A program made the position numbers and the translations under genes. 64,000 bases of DNA, taken from assembly GCF_024385575.1 (NCBI RefSeq), contig NZ_JANFMV010000001.1, forward strand, positions 248,001 to 312,000, read 5' to 3'. Below, piece after piece: positions 27,723 through 36,399 of the stretch (the first letter of the stretch is position 1; each line of letters begins with the position of its first letter). This DNA comes from Rhizobium sp. NRK18. Its GTDB lineage: Bacteria; Pseudomonadota; Alphaproteobacteria; Rhizobiales; Rhizobiaceae. The notes beneath the pieces are model-generated. The model was not told the origin of the DNA, did no database searches, and saw only the letters and a list, made by a program, of their open reading frames with translations.

Positions 27723-27817
27723 TTTCATCCGATACAAGACCCGATCACTCCGATTTTATCGGGGTGGGGCGAACCTTACCGATATTTAATGCTCTGGTTA
27801 ACGTAGCCCGGCCGTCG

Positions 27818-30364
27818 TCAGAGTTCCCGCAGGACCGAGGCAGGCTTCTTTCCGAGCACCGACCAGGTGCCGGCGAGGCCGACGCCGATGGTCAGGACGA
27901 GCGCGATGACGAGCGTCGTGACCGCGGCTTCCGGCAGGAAGACGGCGTTCAGATGCATGATCCGGTCGACGACATACCAGGAGGCGGCGGTCCCGGCCAG
28001 AAGCGCGAAAATCGCGGTGGCGAGCCCAAGGATCATGTACTCGTAGGTAAAGGCCCGGATCAGCATTGTCCGTTTCGCGCCGAGCGTCTTCAGGACCACG
28101 GCGTCGTGCGTACGTGCTCGGTTGCCGGCTGCCAGCGCGCCGGCGAGCACCAGGATCGACGCGACAAGCGCGAAGGCGGCGGCGGCGCGGATCGCGGTGG
28201 CAATCTGGCCGGCGAGCTTGTTGACGAGGTCCAGCGCATCCTTCACCCGTACGGTGGTGACGGCGGGGAAGGCATTGGTCACCTCCCGCATGATCGAGGC
28301 CTCGTCGGTGCCGCTTGCACCCGGATCCGTCAACGTGGCGATCCAGCCGTGCGGCGCGCCGCGGAAGGTGTTGGGCGAGAAGACCATGACGAAGTTGATC
28401 GACAGCGACTGCCATTCGACATCGCGGAAATTGGCGATCTTGGCGGTGATGTTGCGGCCGAGCACATTGACGGTGACGGTGTCGCCGAGCTTCAGGCCGA
28501 GGTCGCGCGCCTCCTCCGCCGAGAAGGAAACGAGCGGTTCGCCTGCGTAGTCGGGCGCCCACCACTTGCCTTCGGTCAGGGTCGAGTTTTCCGGCAGCGC
28601 ATCCGCATAGGTGATGCCGCGATCGCCGCGCAGCACCCAGCGGCCGCCGGGCGGCACGTTCATCTTGGCGACATCCTCGCCGTTGAAGGCCATGATGCGT
28701 CCGCGCAGCATCGGCACTTCCATGAGCTTGCCTTCCGGCGCCTTCTCCTTCACCAGCGTGCGGAAGGCATCGATCTCGCTGCCCTGGATGCCGACGAAGA
28801 AGAAGTTCGGCGCCTGATCGGGGATCTTGCCAGTCAGTTCGCGGCGCAGATTGCCGTCGATCATGGTGAGCGTGACCAGAAGCGCCAGGCCGAGGCCGAG
28901 CGACAGGACGACCGGGGAAGTCAGCGCGCCGGGGCGGTGAATGTTGCCGATCGCGAGGCGCAGTGCCGGCGAACTGACGATCGGTGCACGACGGGCGATC
29001 GCCGCGATGCCGGCGGCGACCACGCGTAGGACGACGAAGGCGCAGGCGGTAGCGATGATGAAGACGGCGGCGATGAAGCGGTCGTCGGCAATCAGCAGCG
29101 CCAGACCGGCGAGCGCGACAAGCGAAACGGCGGCAACGGCGAGATAGGGCCATGACGGCCAGCGGCGGTCCTCGAAGCCCTGCTCGCGAAAGAGTGCTGT
29201 GGCCGGGATTTCGCGGGTCTGCCCGAGCGGCAGGATGGCGAAGGCGAGCGTCGTCAGGTAGCCGAAGACGGCGGCAATCGCCAGCGCAGAGGGATAGAGC
29301 GTTGCCTCACTGCTGACCGGCAGGATGCCGGCGAGAAACTGGAGCGCGATGAACGGCGCAATCGCGCCGATGACAAGGCCGATGAGGACACCGACGGTGG
29401 CGATCATCATGATCTGGATGAGATAGATCATCACCACGACGGATGCGGGCGCGCCGAGACACTTGAAGGTGGCAATCGTGGTGCGCTTCGAATCGAGGAA
29501 GGCGCGGACCGCATTGGCGACGCCGGCGCCGCCGACGATCAGTGCGGTGAGGCCGACGAGCGTCAGGAACTGGGTAAAGCGCTCGATGTTGTTGGTGAGT
29601 GCCGGCGTGGCGTTGGTGCTGGAGCGGATCGACCAGCCGGCGTCCGGAAACTTCGCCTTGGCGGCGTCGATGATGCGGGGAAGCGGCGGGTGACCGGCAG
29701 GCAGCTTCACCTTGTAGGCCGTTTCGACGAGGCTTCCCGTCTGCACGAGGCCTGAGACCGTCAGAGCCTGACGGCTGACCATCAGGCGCGGCGCGAAGCC
29801 AAAGCCTTCGGAGAGGGCGTCCGGCTCATTGTCGAGGCGCGCCGTGATGACGAGTTTCAGGTCGCCGAGCAGAAGCGGGTCGCCGACTTTCAGACCGAGG
29901 CGGTCGAGCAATATCGGCGCGGCGATGGCACCATAGCTGCCGTCGGCTTCGGCGAGCAGTTGCGCGGTTGGTGCTGCCGGCGTGGTTTCGAGCTTGCCGT
30001 AAAGCGGATAGGCGTCGTCGACCGCCTTGACCTCGACCAGCGACTGGTCGGAGCCGTCCGCCTTGCGGGCCATCGAGCGCGTGCCGGTGGAAATGGCGAC
30101 GTCACCAAGACCCCGCAGATAGGAGAGTTCGTCAGACGAGGCTTCCCGGTTGTTCAGTTCGAAGCGAAGATCGGCCCCCAGAAGCTCGCGCCCCTGCGAG
30201 GAGATCGAGCCGGTAATGGCGCCGGAAATGGAATTGACGGCGGCAATCGCCGCGGTGCCGAGCGCGATGCAGGCGAGGAAGATGTAGAAGCCTTTCAGCC
30301 CGCCGCGCAGTTCCCGCGATGCCAGTCGCCATGCGAGACCGAGACGGAATTGCAGCTGGTTCAT
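27818..30364 (-). CDS. FtsX-like ABC permease (YbbP type)
   Basis: An 848-residue permease with about ten segments: one N-terminal, a cluster of four near residues 260-440, and a second set at the C-terminus around two large periplasmic domains. It matches the YbbP branch (two FtsX domains, MNQLQFRLGLAWRLASRELRG opening). Its ATG overlaps the stop of the ATPase gene, and the ATPase faces an arylesterase gene, the classic ybbA-ybbP/tesA arrangement. The function is probably lipoprotein or lipid-related export rather than drug efflux. Confidence 0.88.
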   Translation of the reverse strand: MNQLQFRLGLAWRLASRELRGGLKGFYIFLACIALGTAAIAAVNSISGAITGSISSQGRELLGADLRFELNNREASSDELSYLRGLGDVAISTGTRSMARKADGSDQSLVEVKAVDDAYPLYGKLETTPAAPTAQLLAEADGSYGAIAAPILLDRLGLKVGDPLLLGDLKLVITARLDNEPDALSEGFGFAPRLMVSRQALTVSGLVQTGSLVETAYKVKLPAGHPPLPRIIDAAKAKFPDAGWSIRSSTNATPALTNNIERFTQFLTLVGLTALIVGGAGVANAVRAFLDSKRTTIATFKCLGAPASVVVMIYLIQIMMIATVGVLIGLVIGAIAPFIALQFLAGILPVSSEATLYPSALAIAAVFGYLTTLAFAILPLGQTREIPATALFREQGFEDRRWPSWPYLAVAAVSLVALAGLALLIADDRFIAAVFIIATACAFVVLRVVAAGIAAIARRAPIVSSPALRLAIGNIHRPGALTSPVVLSLGLGLALLVTLTMIDGNLRRELTGKIPDQAPNFFFVGIQGSEIDAFRTLVKEKAPEGKLMEVPMLRGRIMAFNGEDVAKMNVPPGGRWVLRGDRGITYADALPENSTLTEGKWWAPDYAGEPLVSFSAEEARDLGLKLGDTVTVNVLGRNITAKIANFRDVEWQSLSINFVMVFSPNTFRGAPHGWIATLTDPGASGTDEASIMREVTNAFPAVTTVRVKDALDLVNKLAGQIATAIRAAAAFALVASILVLAGALAAGNRARTHDAVVLKTLGAKRTMLIRAFTYEYMILGLATAIFALLAGTAASWYVVDRIMHLNAVFLPEAAVTTLVIALVLTIGVGLAGTWSVLGKKPASVLREL

Positions 30365-31074
30365 GCGAGCGCCGCCTCCGCGCCGGCGCCGGCTTTGGCG
30401 TCCGCCGGTTCGATTTCTCCGGAACGCATTCGGATCTGGCGCGAGCAGCGGGCGGCAAGTGCGGGATCATGGGTGACGAGAACCAGCGTCATGCCACGCT
30501 CTGCCTGCTGGGCAAACAGGAGATCGGCGATCTGGCGTCCGGTTTCGGTGTCGAGGTTGCCGGTGGGTTCGTCGGCGATCAGGACCGCCGGGGACGGTGC
30601 CAGCGCCCGGGCGATGGCGACGCGCTGCTGCTCGCCACCCGACAGCTGGCCGGGATAGTGGTTCATGCGTTCGCCAAGGCCGACGGCGGTCAATTCCCGC
30701 CGGGCAATGTCGAAGGCATCCTTGACCCGGGCGAGTTCCAGCGGGACGGCGACGTTTTCCAAGGCCGTCATGTTGGCGATCAGGTGGAAGGACTGGAACA
30801 CGATGCCGATGTTGCGGCCGCGGTAATCGGCCAGCTCATCCTCGCGCATGGCTTGGAGAGCGGCATCGCCGACACGGATTTCGCCGCTGTCCAGGCGCTC
30901 CAGCCCGGCCATGACCATCAGCAGCGTCGACTTGCCGGAGCCGGACGGTCCGACGATGCCGACGGATTCGCCCTTGGCGATCTGCAGCCCGACATTCTTC
31001 AGCACATGGACGGAGACCGCGCCATTGCCGAGCGTCAGATCCGCCTTGCGCATTTCGATGATGGTTTCACTCAC
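30361..31074 (-). CDS. ABC transporter ATP-binding protein (YbbA type)
   Basis: A 237-residue ATPase of the LolD/MacB family. Walker A GPSGSGKSTL, signature LSGGEQQRVAIARAL, Walker B VLIADEPTGNLD. The start is uncertain: GTG 31074 (VSETIIEMRKADLTL) is preferred; ATG 31053 or TTG 31131 are alternatives and none has a clear ribosome site. The stop overlaps the permease start. It is divergent from the arylesterase gene with 77 bp between. Confidence 0.9.
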   Translation of the reverse strand: MSETIIEMRKADLTLGNGAVSVHVLKNVGLQIAKGESVGIVGPSGSGKSTLLMVMAGLERLDSGEIRVGDAALQAMREDELADYRGRNIGIVFQSFHLIANMTALENVAVPLELARVKDAFDIARRELTAVGLGERMNHYPGQLSGGEQQRVAIARALAPSPAVLIADEPTGNLDTETGRQIADLLFAQQAERGMTLVLVTHDPALAARCSRQIRMRSGEIEPADAKAGAGAEAALA

Positions 31075-31151
31075 GACGCGGCGCCCTATATTGTTGCCAA
31101 GGAAATCCGGTGCTCCAGGGCCCGAGATCAAGTCAATCTAGGAAAGCCGCT

Positions 31152-31787
31152 ATGTCATTTAAAGCCGCCGTCGTTCAATTCCTTGTCATGACCGCCCTGT
31201 TTGCGGGCGTCGGCGGACCGGCGGAGGCCAGAGACATAAAGCTGGTCGGCTTCGGAGACAGCCTGATGGCGGGATACCAGCTGCCCGCAGGTGATGCTTA
31301 TCCGGCAAAGCTCGAGGCGGCGTTGAAAGCCAAGGGCTACGACGTTTCGATCAGTAATGCCGGCGTTTCCGGCGACACGACGCGTGACGGTCTGGCGCGG
31401 GCGGACTGGTCGGTGCCGGACGGGACGGATGGCGTCATCCTCGAGCTCGGCGCCAATGACGCGCTGCGCGGCATCGCACCGGAGGAGACGGAGAAGAACC
31501 TGGTCGCCATGATCGAGCGGTTCAAGGAGCGCGGTATCGCGGTCATGCTCGTCGGGATGATGGCGCCACCGAATATGGGGGACGATTATGCCAAGCGCTT
31601 CAATGCGATTTATCCACAGCTTGCCGAGACCTACGGATTGCCGCTCTATCCGTTCTTTCTCGATGGCGTGGTGACCGTGAAAGGCACGCAATTGTCGGAC
31701 GGAATGCACCCCGACGCAAAGGGCGTCGACATCATGGTGGAGAAGTCGCTTCCGTTTGCCGAAAAATTCATCAAGGCGATTCCGTGA
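31152..31787 (+). CDS. Arylesterase / lysophospholipase (SGNH, TesA-like)
   Basis: A 211-residue periplasmic SGNH hydrolase. A signal peptide (residues 1-26, ending AEA) precedes the block I motif GFGDSLMAGY with the nucleophile Ser37, block III LGANDALRG and block V DGMHPDA. Family members (TesA/EstA) act as thioesterase, lysophospholipase and arylesterase. ATG 31152 follows AGGAAAGCCGCT. The divergent pairing with a YbbAP-type exporter is widely conserved and suggests a lipid-linked function, which is inference. Confidence 0.9.
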   Translation: MSFKAAVVQFLVMTALFAGVGGPAEARDIKLVGFGDSLMAGYQLPAGDAYPAKLEAALKAKGYDVSISNAGVSGDTTRDGLARADWSVPDGTDGVILELGANDALRGIAPEETEKNLVAMIERFKERGIAVMLVGMMAPPNMGDDYAKRFNAIYPQLAETYGLPLYPFFLDGVVTVKGTQLSDGMHPDAKGVDIMVEKSLPFAEKFIKAIP

Positions 31788-31864
31788 ATAAAAATTAAGG
31801 ACTTGCGTACCATTTGAATGCATGATCGGTTGTCTATACCAGTCATAGATTCGGGGAGCTCGCC

Positions 31865-32452
31865 ATGCCGAGACTGTTTACCGCCCTCGAAATTCCGCGT
31901 CATGCGGCAATGAGCCTTTCATTGTTGCGCGGAGGATTGCCTGGAGCTCGATGGATCGACGTCGAGAACTATCACATCACACTCCGCTTCATCGGTGACG
32001 TCGACGGCCGCACGGCCGACGAGATCGTCGACCGGCTGGACCGGATCGACCGGCCGGAATTCGAAATCAGTCTGAACGGCATCGGGTCCTTCGGGTCCAA
32101 GAAGCCGCATTCGGTCTGGGCGGGTGTGACGCAGGCGCCGGAAATGTTCCAGCTGCAGGCCGAAATCGAGCGCATCTGCCAGCGGATCGGGCTGCCGCCG
32201 GATCCGCGAAAGTTTTCGCCGCACGTGACGCTGGCGCGGCTGCGCGCGTCGCGGCTCGATGACGTAGTACATTATCTTGCGGGGCGCGGCGATTTTCACA
32301 CCGCGCCCTTCGTCGTTTCACGCTTCGTGCTTTTGTCGTCGAAGGAGTCCGTCGGCGGCGGGCCGTACCTGACCGAAGAGGTCTTCCCGCTTCACGACCG
32401 GTTCCCGAGCTTCTCGACGAGCGAGGCGCAACCGTTCAAGAGCATGCTGTAG
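31865..32452 (+). CDS. thpR: RNA 2',3'-cyclic phosphodiesterase ThpR
   Basis: A 195-residue 2H phosphoesterase. Both active-site HxT motifs are visible: YHITLRFIG (about 37-45) and FSPHVTLARL (about 117-126). The enzyme opens 2',3'-cyclic phosphates to 2'-phosphates on RNA, with ligase activity in the reverse direction. The GGGGAG site precedes ATG 31865. The last 61 bp overlap the converging phosphatase gene. Confidence 0.92.
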   Translation: MPRLFTALEIPRHAAMSLSLLRGGLPGARWIDVENYHITLRFIGDVDGRTADEIVDRLDRIDRPEFEISLNGIGSFGSKKPHSVWAGVTQAPEMFQLQAEIERICQRIGLPPDPRKFSPHVTLARLRASRLDDVVHYLAGRGDFHTAPFVVSRFVLLSSKESVGGGPYLTEEVFPLHDRFPSFSTSEAQPFKSML

Positions 32453-32865
32453 ACGGTCTCGAAGCCATCGGCGCCGCCATAATAGGGATCGGGAATGTCC
32501 GATGACGTGCCGAGCGCGTAGTCGTTGAACAGGTGGGTGCCGAGTGGCGGCATGGCCGGCGCCATTCTCGTGAGGTTGTCCAGATTGCTGCGGTCCATGG
32601 CCAGGATCAGGTCGAAGCCCTCGAAATCCTCGGTCAGTACCTGTCTGGCTCGCTGATTGGAAATGTCGATGCCGTGTCTGCGGGCGACCGCGATCGAGCG
32701 GCGGTCCGGCGGCTCACCCTGATGCCAGGCGCCGGTGCCGGCCGAATCGGCGGCAAAGCGGGCGGAACAACCTGCCTCGTCGACGGTTTTCAGAAAGACG
32801 CCCTCTGCGAGCGGTGAACGGCATATGTTGCCAAGACAGACGAAAAGCACGTTGCAGGCAGTCAT
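32392..32865 (-). CDS. Low-molecular-weight protein-tyrosine phosphatase
   Basis: A 157-residue phosphatase. The P-loop VCLGNICRSPLAEG has the CX5R motif, and the general acid loop is DPYYGG. Targets in rhizobia are unknown; roles in exopolysaccharide control or arsenate resistance are known for relatives. Its 3' end lies inside the 3' end of thpR (61 bp antisense overlap), and its start is divergent from the pterin dehydratase gene. Confidence 0.93.
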   Translation of the reverse strand: MTACNVLFVCLGNICRSPLAEGVFLKTVDEAGCSARFAADSAGTGAWHQGEPPDRRSIAVARRHGIDISNQRARQVLTEDFEGFDLILAMDRSNLDNLTRMAPAMPPLGTHLFNDYALGTSSDIPDPYYGGADGFETVYSMLLNGCASLVEKLGNRS

Positions 32866-32922
32866 TTGATCGGCGGTCCCTTAGATCGTTGCGAAGGCTG
32901 CGGCAGAAGCGGGAGAACATCC

Positions 32923-33219
32923 ATGAAACATGACAGACTGGAACCGGCCATGATCACATCGAAACTTGAAGGGCTGTCGGGCTGGGAGGTCAATGCCGAC
33001 GGTACGGCCATTTCTAAGAGTTTCAAGTTTGCCGACTTTACCGAAGCCTTTGCCTTCATGACGCGGATGGCGTTGAAGGCCGAGAAGCTCAACCACCATC
33101 CGGAATGGTTCAATGTCTATTCGAAGGTGGACGTGACGCTGTCGACGCATTCGGCAAAGGGATTGACCGATCTCGACTTCATGCTCGCTTCCGAAATGGA
33201 TGCCGCCGCCGGAGACTGA
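32923..33219 (+). CDS. Pterin-4a-carbinolamine dehydratase
   Basis: A 98-residue PCD/DCoH enzyme. The motif EKLNHHPEWFNVYSKVDVTLSTH with the catalytic His pair is diagnostic. It recycles the pterin cofactor of aromatic amino-acid hydroxylases; without a phhA neighbour here, another pterin or molybdopterin-related role is possible. ATG 32923 has GGGAG upstream; the frame extends to 32866 without a better start. Confidence 0.93.
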   Translation: MKHDRLEPAMITSKLEGLSGWEVNADGTAISKSFKFADFTEAFAFMTRMALKAEKLNHHPEWFNVYSKVDVTLSTHSAKGLTDLDFMLASEMDAAAGD

Positions 33220-33310
33220 CGATTTCGGATGGTCGCTGTCCGATTTCTGTGGCGAAACCGGGCGAAAGTCACCATCTGAAGGTCGAAACCTTTCAGAAAG
33301 GGGGATTTCG

Positions 33311-33691
33311 ATGGACGACATCAAGTATGGCGAAATTCTGCTTCCGGGCGACGAAAAGACACAGGATCGGCGCGAGAAGCGGGTGCGCGACAAGTTCTGG
33401 CCGACGATGAAGAAGGCGGTTCGCCACCTTCCGTTCGGCCGGGACGCGGTTGCTGCCTTCTATTGCGCGACCGATCCAAAGACGCCGCGAAAGGTCAAGG
33501 GCATCCTGCTGGCCGCCCTTGCCTATTTCGTCATGCCCGCCGACATCATTCCCGACTTCTTCGCCGTCATCGGCTTTTCCGATGACATGGCGGTGCTGAC
33601 GGCCGCCATCGCGATGGTCAGCGGTCATATCAAAGAGGGACATTACGAGGCGGCGGACCGGGCTCTTTCGGATGAAACTCCGAAGCCGTAG
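33311..33691 (+). CDS. YkvA family protein (DUF1232)
   Basis: A 126-residue protein. The conserved segment is YFVMPADIIPDFFAVIGFSDDMAVL, the DUF1232/YkvA signature, which forms a short membrane-associated hairpin. The first 45 residues are charged and cytoplasmic. Function is unknown. ATG 33311 with GGGGG upstream. An unusually strong hairpin follows the stop codon. Confidence 0.85.
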   Translation: MDDIKYGEILLPGDEKTQDRREKRVRDKFWPTMKKAVRHLPFGRDAVAAFYCATDPKTPRKVKGILLAALAYFVMPADIIPDFFAVIGFSDDMAVLTAAIAMVSGHIKEGHYEAADRALSDETPKP

Positions 33692-33698
33692 CGATGAT

Positions 33699-33750
33699 GG
33701 CGAGAGTTTGGCGAAATGCGCCAAACTCTCGCCAGATTTGTTCTGTCTTT
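33699..33750 (+). terminator. Very strong hairpin terminator after the YkvA gene
   Basis: A perfect 15-bp stem: GGCGAGAGTTTGGCG (33699-33713) with CGCCAAACTCTCGCC (33719-33733), a five-base loop and a T-rich run (GATTTGTTCTGTCTTT). The T tract is interrupted, so it may also act by stabilising the 3' end. Confidence 0.7.
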
Positions 33751-33939
33751 GGGCATCAGATGGTAGTGGGACAGATCGCAAAGACATCCCGAACGGCCGG
33801 TGGGCGCGGCCTTGCCATCAGATTTTATCGTTCTCGTTGACGGTTTGGTAACCAGGATGAATCCAAAATGAACCAGACCGCTTAACTGTCTGCCTGGGCC
33901 TCCGTTCCCGGGACCAAGATACCAACCGGCAGGAAATCC

Positions 33940-34443
33940 ATGTTTGTAAGAAGTCTCTCCGCAGCACTCTCGATCGTTCTCGTCACCGCAACCGGTGCGT
34001 TGGCTGAGAAGCCGACCCGTATCGACCAGTTCAAGGCCTGGGGCGCCTATTCCTACAAGTCGGGCAACGGCACGGTCTGCTATGTTCTTTCGGTTCCGAC
34101 CAAGAAGGAGCCGGCCAATGTCGATCATGGCGACAATTTCTTCATTGTGTCCCAGCGTCCCGGCCAGAACATCGCCTACGAGCCGCAGGCAATGATGGGA
34201 TATACGCTGAAGCCCGATTCCAAGGTCAATGTCACCATCGACAGCAAGACCTTCGTCATGTTCGTCAAGGACAAGGCCGCCTGGCTTGAGAACGCGGCCG
34301 AGGAGCCGTCGCTCGTCGCAGCGATGAAGGCCGGCTCTTCGATGACCGTCAAGGCGACCTCGCTGCGCGGTACGGGCACCAGCTATTCCTATTCGCTGTC
34401 GGGTATTTCCGCGGCGCTGCAGAAGATTGAAAGCTGCAAGTAA
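33940..34443 (+). CDS. Invasion-associated locus B (IalB)-like periplasmic protein
   Basis: A 167-residue secreted protein with a signal peptide ending TGALA (about residue 22). The mature part (FKAWGAYSYKSGNGTVCYVLSVPTKKEP, two cysteines, C-terminal KATSLRGTGTSYSYSLSGI) matches the IalB family common in Rhizobiales and Bartonella. In Bartonella such proteins affect erythrocyte entry; in rhizobia the role is unknown. It precedes rlmN, a conserved neighbour, with a terminator between. Confidence 0.8.
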   Translation: MFVRSLSAALSIVLVTATGALAEKPTRIDQFKAWGAYSYKSGNGTVCYVLSVPTKKEPANVDHGDNFFIVSQRPGQNIAYEPQAMMGYTLKPDSKVNVTIDSKTFVMFVKDKAAWLENAAEEPSLVAAMKAGSSMTVKATSLRGTGTSYSYSLSGISAALQKIESCK

Positions 34444-34477
34444 TCGCTGACGCGGGCGACCGCGTTCAGGCGTTTCG

Positions 34478-34506
34478 AAAAGGCCGGGCTTCCCGGCCTT
34501 TTCCTT
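34478..34506 (+). terminator. Rho-independent terminator after the IalB-like gene
   Basis: AAAAGGCCGGG (34478-34488) pairs with CCCGGCCTTTT (34492-34502), a three-base loop, followed by CCTTTG. Confidence 0.88.
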
Positions 34507-34687
34507 TGTCCGAGTGCCCCGAACAGCGGCGGGGGTGACGGACCGGCGTTTTGGTGCTAAAGGGCGCCCTTCAAGGCCGCAGCCCAACGAGGCTGGCGAC
34601 TGTCCGGCAGGGATTGATGTCCTGATCCGCGACCGTGACCGGCCCGACAGCATTTTTCGAATTCTTGAAGAGACAGGATTGCCGATC

Positions 34688-35926
34688 ATGAGCGGCGAAA
34701 GCGCAGTACTCGTATCCGACGTTGTGAAGACAGGCGGCCCCGTTCGCCTCGGCAGTGCTGAAAAGCCGATGCTGATCGGACTGACGCGCGAGGAAATGGG
34801 CACAGCACTGGCCGAAAAGGGCGTACCGGAGCGTCAGGTCAAGATGCGCGTGGCGCAGTTGTGGAACTGGATCTACGTGCGCGGCGTCTCCGATTTCGAC
34901 GCGATGACCAATGTCTCGAAAGACATGCGCGAAATGCTGAAGGCGAACTTCTCGATCGCCCGGCCGGAAATCGTCGAGGAACAGATCTCCAATGACGGCA
35001 CGCGCAAGTGGCTGCTGCGGTTTCCGCCGCGCGGCGCCGGCCGTCCGGTCGAGGTCGAAACCGTCTACATTCCCGAAGAGGGTCGCGGAACGCTCTGCAT
35101 TTCCAGCCAGGTCGGCTGTTCGCTCACCTGCACCTTCTGTCACACCGGCACACAGCGCCTGGTGCGCAACCTGACGGCCGAGGAAATCCTGTCGCAGCTG
35201 CTGCTTGCCCGCGACCGACTCGGCGATTTCCCGGATCGCGATGTGCCGCAGGGCGCCATGATCCCGTCGAGCGACCGCAAGGTCACCAATATCGTGATGA
35301 TGGGCATGGGCGAGCCGCTCTACAATTTCGAGAGCGTCAAGACCGCGCTGCTCATTGCGACCGACGGCGACGGGCTATCGCTTTCGAAGCGGCGCGTTAC
35401 GTTGTCGACCTCCGGCGTGGTGCCGGAAATCTATCGTACCGGCGAGGAGATCGGCGTGATGCTGGCGATCTCGCTGCATGCGGTTCGCGACGAGCTGCGC
35501 GACATGCTGGTGCCGATCAACAAGAAGTATCCGCTGAAGGAACTGATCGAGGCCTGCCGCGCGTATCCGGGGCTGTCGAATGCCCGCCGGATCACCTTCG
35601 AATATGTCATGCTCAAGGGTGTCAACGACAGCCTGGAAGACGCTCGCGATCTGGTGAAGCTCCTGAAGGGCATTCCAGCCAAGATCAACCTCATTCCATT
35701 CAATCCCTGGCCGGGCACGAATTACCAGTGTTCCGACTGGGAGACGATCGAGACCTTCGCCGAATTTGTCAACAGCGCCGGCTATGCCTCGCCGATCCGC
35801 ACGCCGCGCGGTCGCGATATCCTGGCGGCCTGTGGTCAGCTGAAGTCGGAGTCGGAGCGCATGCGCAAGACCGAGCGACTGGCCTTCGAGGCGATGATGA
35901 TCGCCGGCCACGGCGAGGACGACTGA
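34688..35926 (+). CDS. rlmN: 23S rRNA/tRNA adenine-C2 methyltransferase RlmN
   Basis: A 412-residue radical-SAM enzyme that methylates A2503 of 23S rRNA and A37 of some tRNAs. The CxxxCxxC cluster motif is CSLTCTFC; the second catalytic cysteine near the C-terminus is in the DILAACGQL motif. ATG 34688 ([10 protein letters not shown]) gives the family length and has CAGGA upstream; an in-frame extension to 34514 is not family-like. Confidence 0.95.
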   Translation: MSGESAVLVSDVVKTGGPVRLGSAEKPMLIGLTREEMGTALAEKGVPERQVKMRVAQLWNWIYVRGVSDFDAMTNVSKDMREMLKANFSIARPEIVEEQISNDGTRKWLLRFPPRGAGRPVEVETVYIPEEGRGTLCISSQVGCSLTCTFCHTGTQRLVRNLTAEEILSQLLLARDRLGDFPDRDVPQGAMIPSSDRKVTNIVMMGMGEPLYNFESVKTALLIATDGDGLSLSKRRVTLSTSGVVPEIYRTGEEIGVMLAISLHAVRDELRDMLVPINKKYPLKELIEACRAYPGLSNARRITFEYVMLKGVNDSLEDARDLVKLLKGIPAKINLIPFNPWPGTNYQCSDWETIETFAEFVNSAGYASPIRTPRGRDILAACGQLKSESERMRKTERLAFEAMMIAGHGEDD

Positions 35927-35965
35927 GACCGGTTTTCGCGGCTTTCAAAAAATATTCGTCGGCGA

Positions 35966-35992
35966 TGTCGATGTGAGCTAATCCTGTTCGTC
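35966..35992 (+). promoter_or_regulatory. ECF42-type promoter
   Basis: TGTCGA (35966-35971), 17 bases, CGTC (35989-35992), directly upstream of the DGPF gene and the ECF42-type sigma gene. It matches the promoter motif reported for group ECF42 (TGTCGA and CGA/TC), recalled from the literature on that group. Autoregulation is implied. Confidence 0.65.
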
Positions 35993-36045
35993 AAGGCGGT
36001 GACCTGTGCGGCAGTCGCGCAGGCTGACCCGAACGGAGGTTCACC

Positions 36046-36399
36046 ATGAAGTACATTGCCTTGATCTATTCTGATCCCCAGACGTCGCCCGCTCCGGGCA
36101 CGGAAAACTTCGGCCGCATGATGGGCGGCTACGAACTCTGCAACAAGACCTATCACGCCGACGGCGTCTATGTGGCCGGTGACGCATTGCAGCCGGCGAC
36201 TACGGCAACGACCGTCCGGGTGCGCGACGGCAAGACCGAAACCATGGACGGTCCCTTCGCCGAGACCAAGGAGCAGCTCGGCGGCTTCTATATCCTCGAT
36301 TGCGAGACGCTGGACGATGCCATTCGCTATGCGGCGATGATCCCGCATGCCGCGACCGGTTCGGTTGAAGTGCGCCCGATCATGGTGTTCGATCGCTGA
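36046..36399 (+). CDS. DGPF-domain (YciI-like) protein
   Basis: A 117-residue protein with the DGPFAETKEQLGGFYILDCETLDDAI motif of the YCII/DGPF family. These small dimeric proteins are linked to ECF42 sigma factors as their main target genes; their enzymatic activity is unknown. The ribosome site is GGAGG. The stop codon and the next ATG share a base (TGATG), so sigma factor translation is coupled. Confidence 0.9.
   Translation: MKYIALIYSDPQTSPAPGTENFGRMMGGYELCNKTYHADGVYVAGDALQPATTATTVRVRDGKTETMDGPFAETKEQLGGFYILDCETLDDAIRYAAMIPHAATGSVEVRPIMVFDR

Noticed and set aside
27746..27766. Hairpin CACTCCGAT...ATCGGGGTG as terminator of the YbbP-type operon
   Set aside because: The stem has a mismatch and no T tract on the minus strand; kept only as a possible part of the ybhL upstream region.
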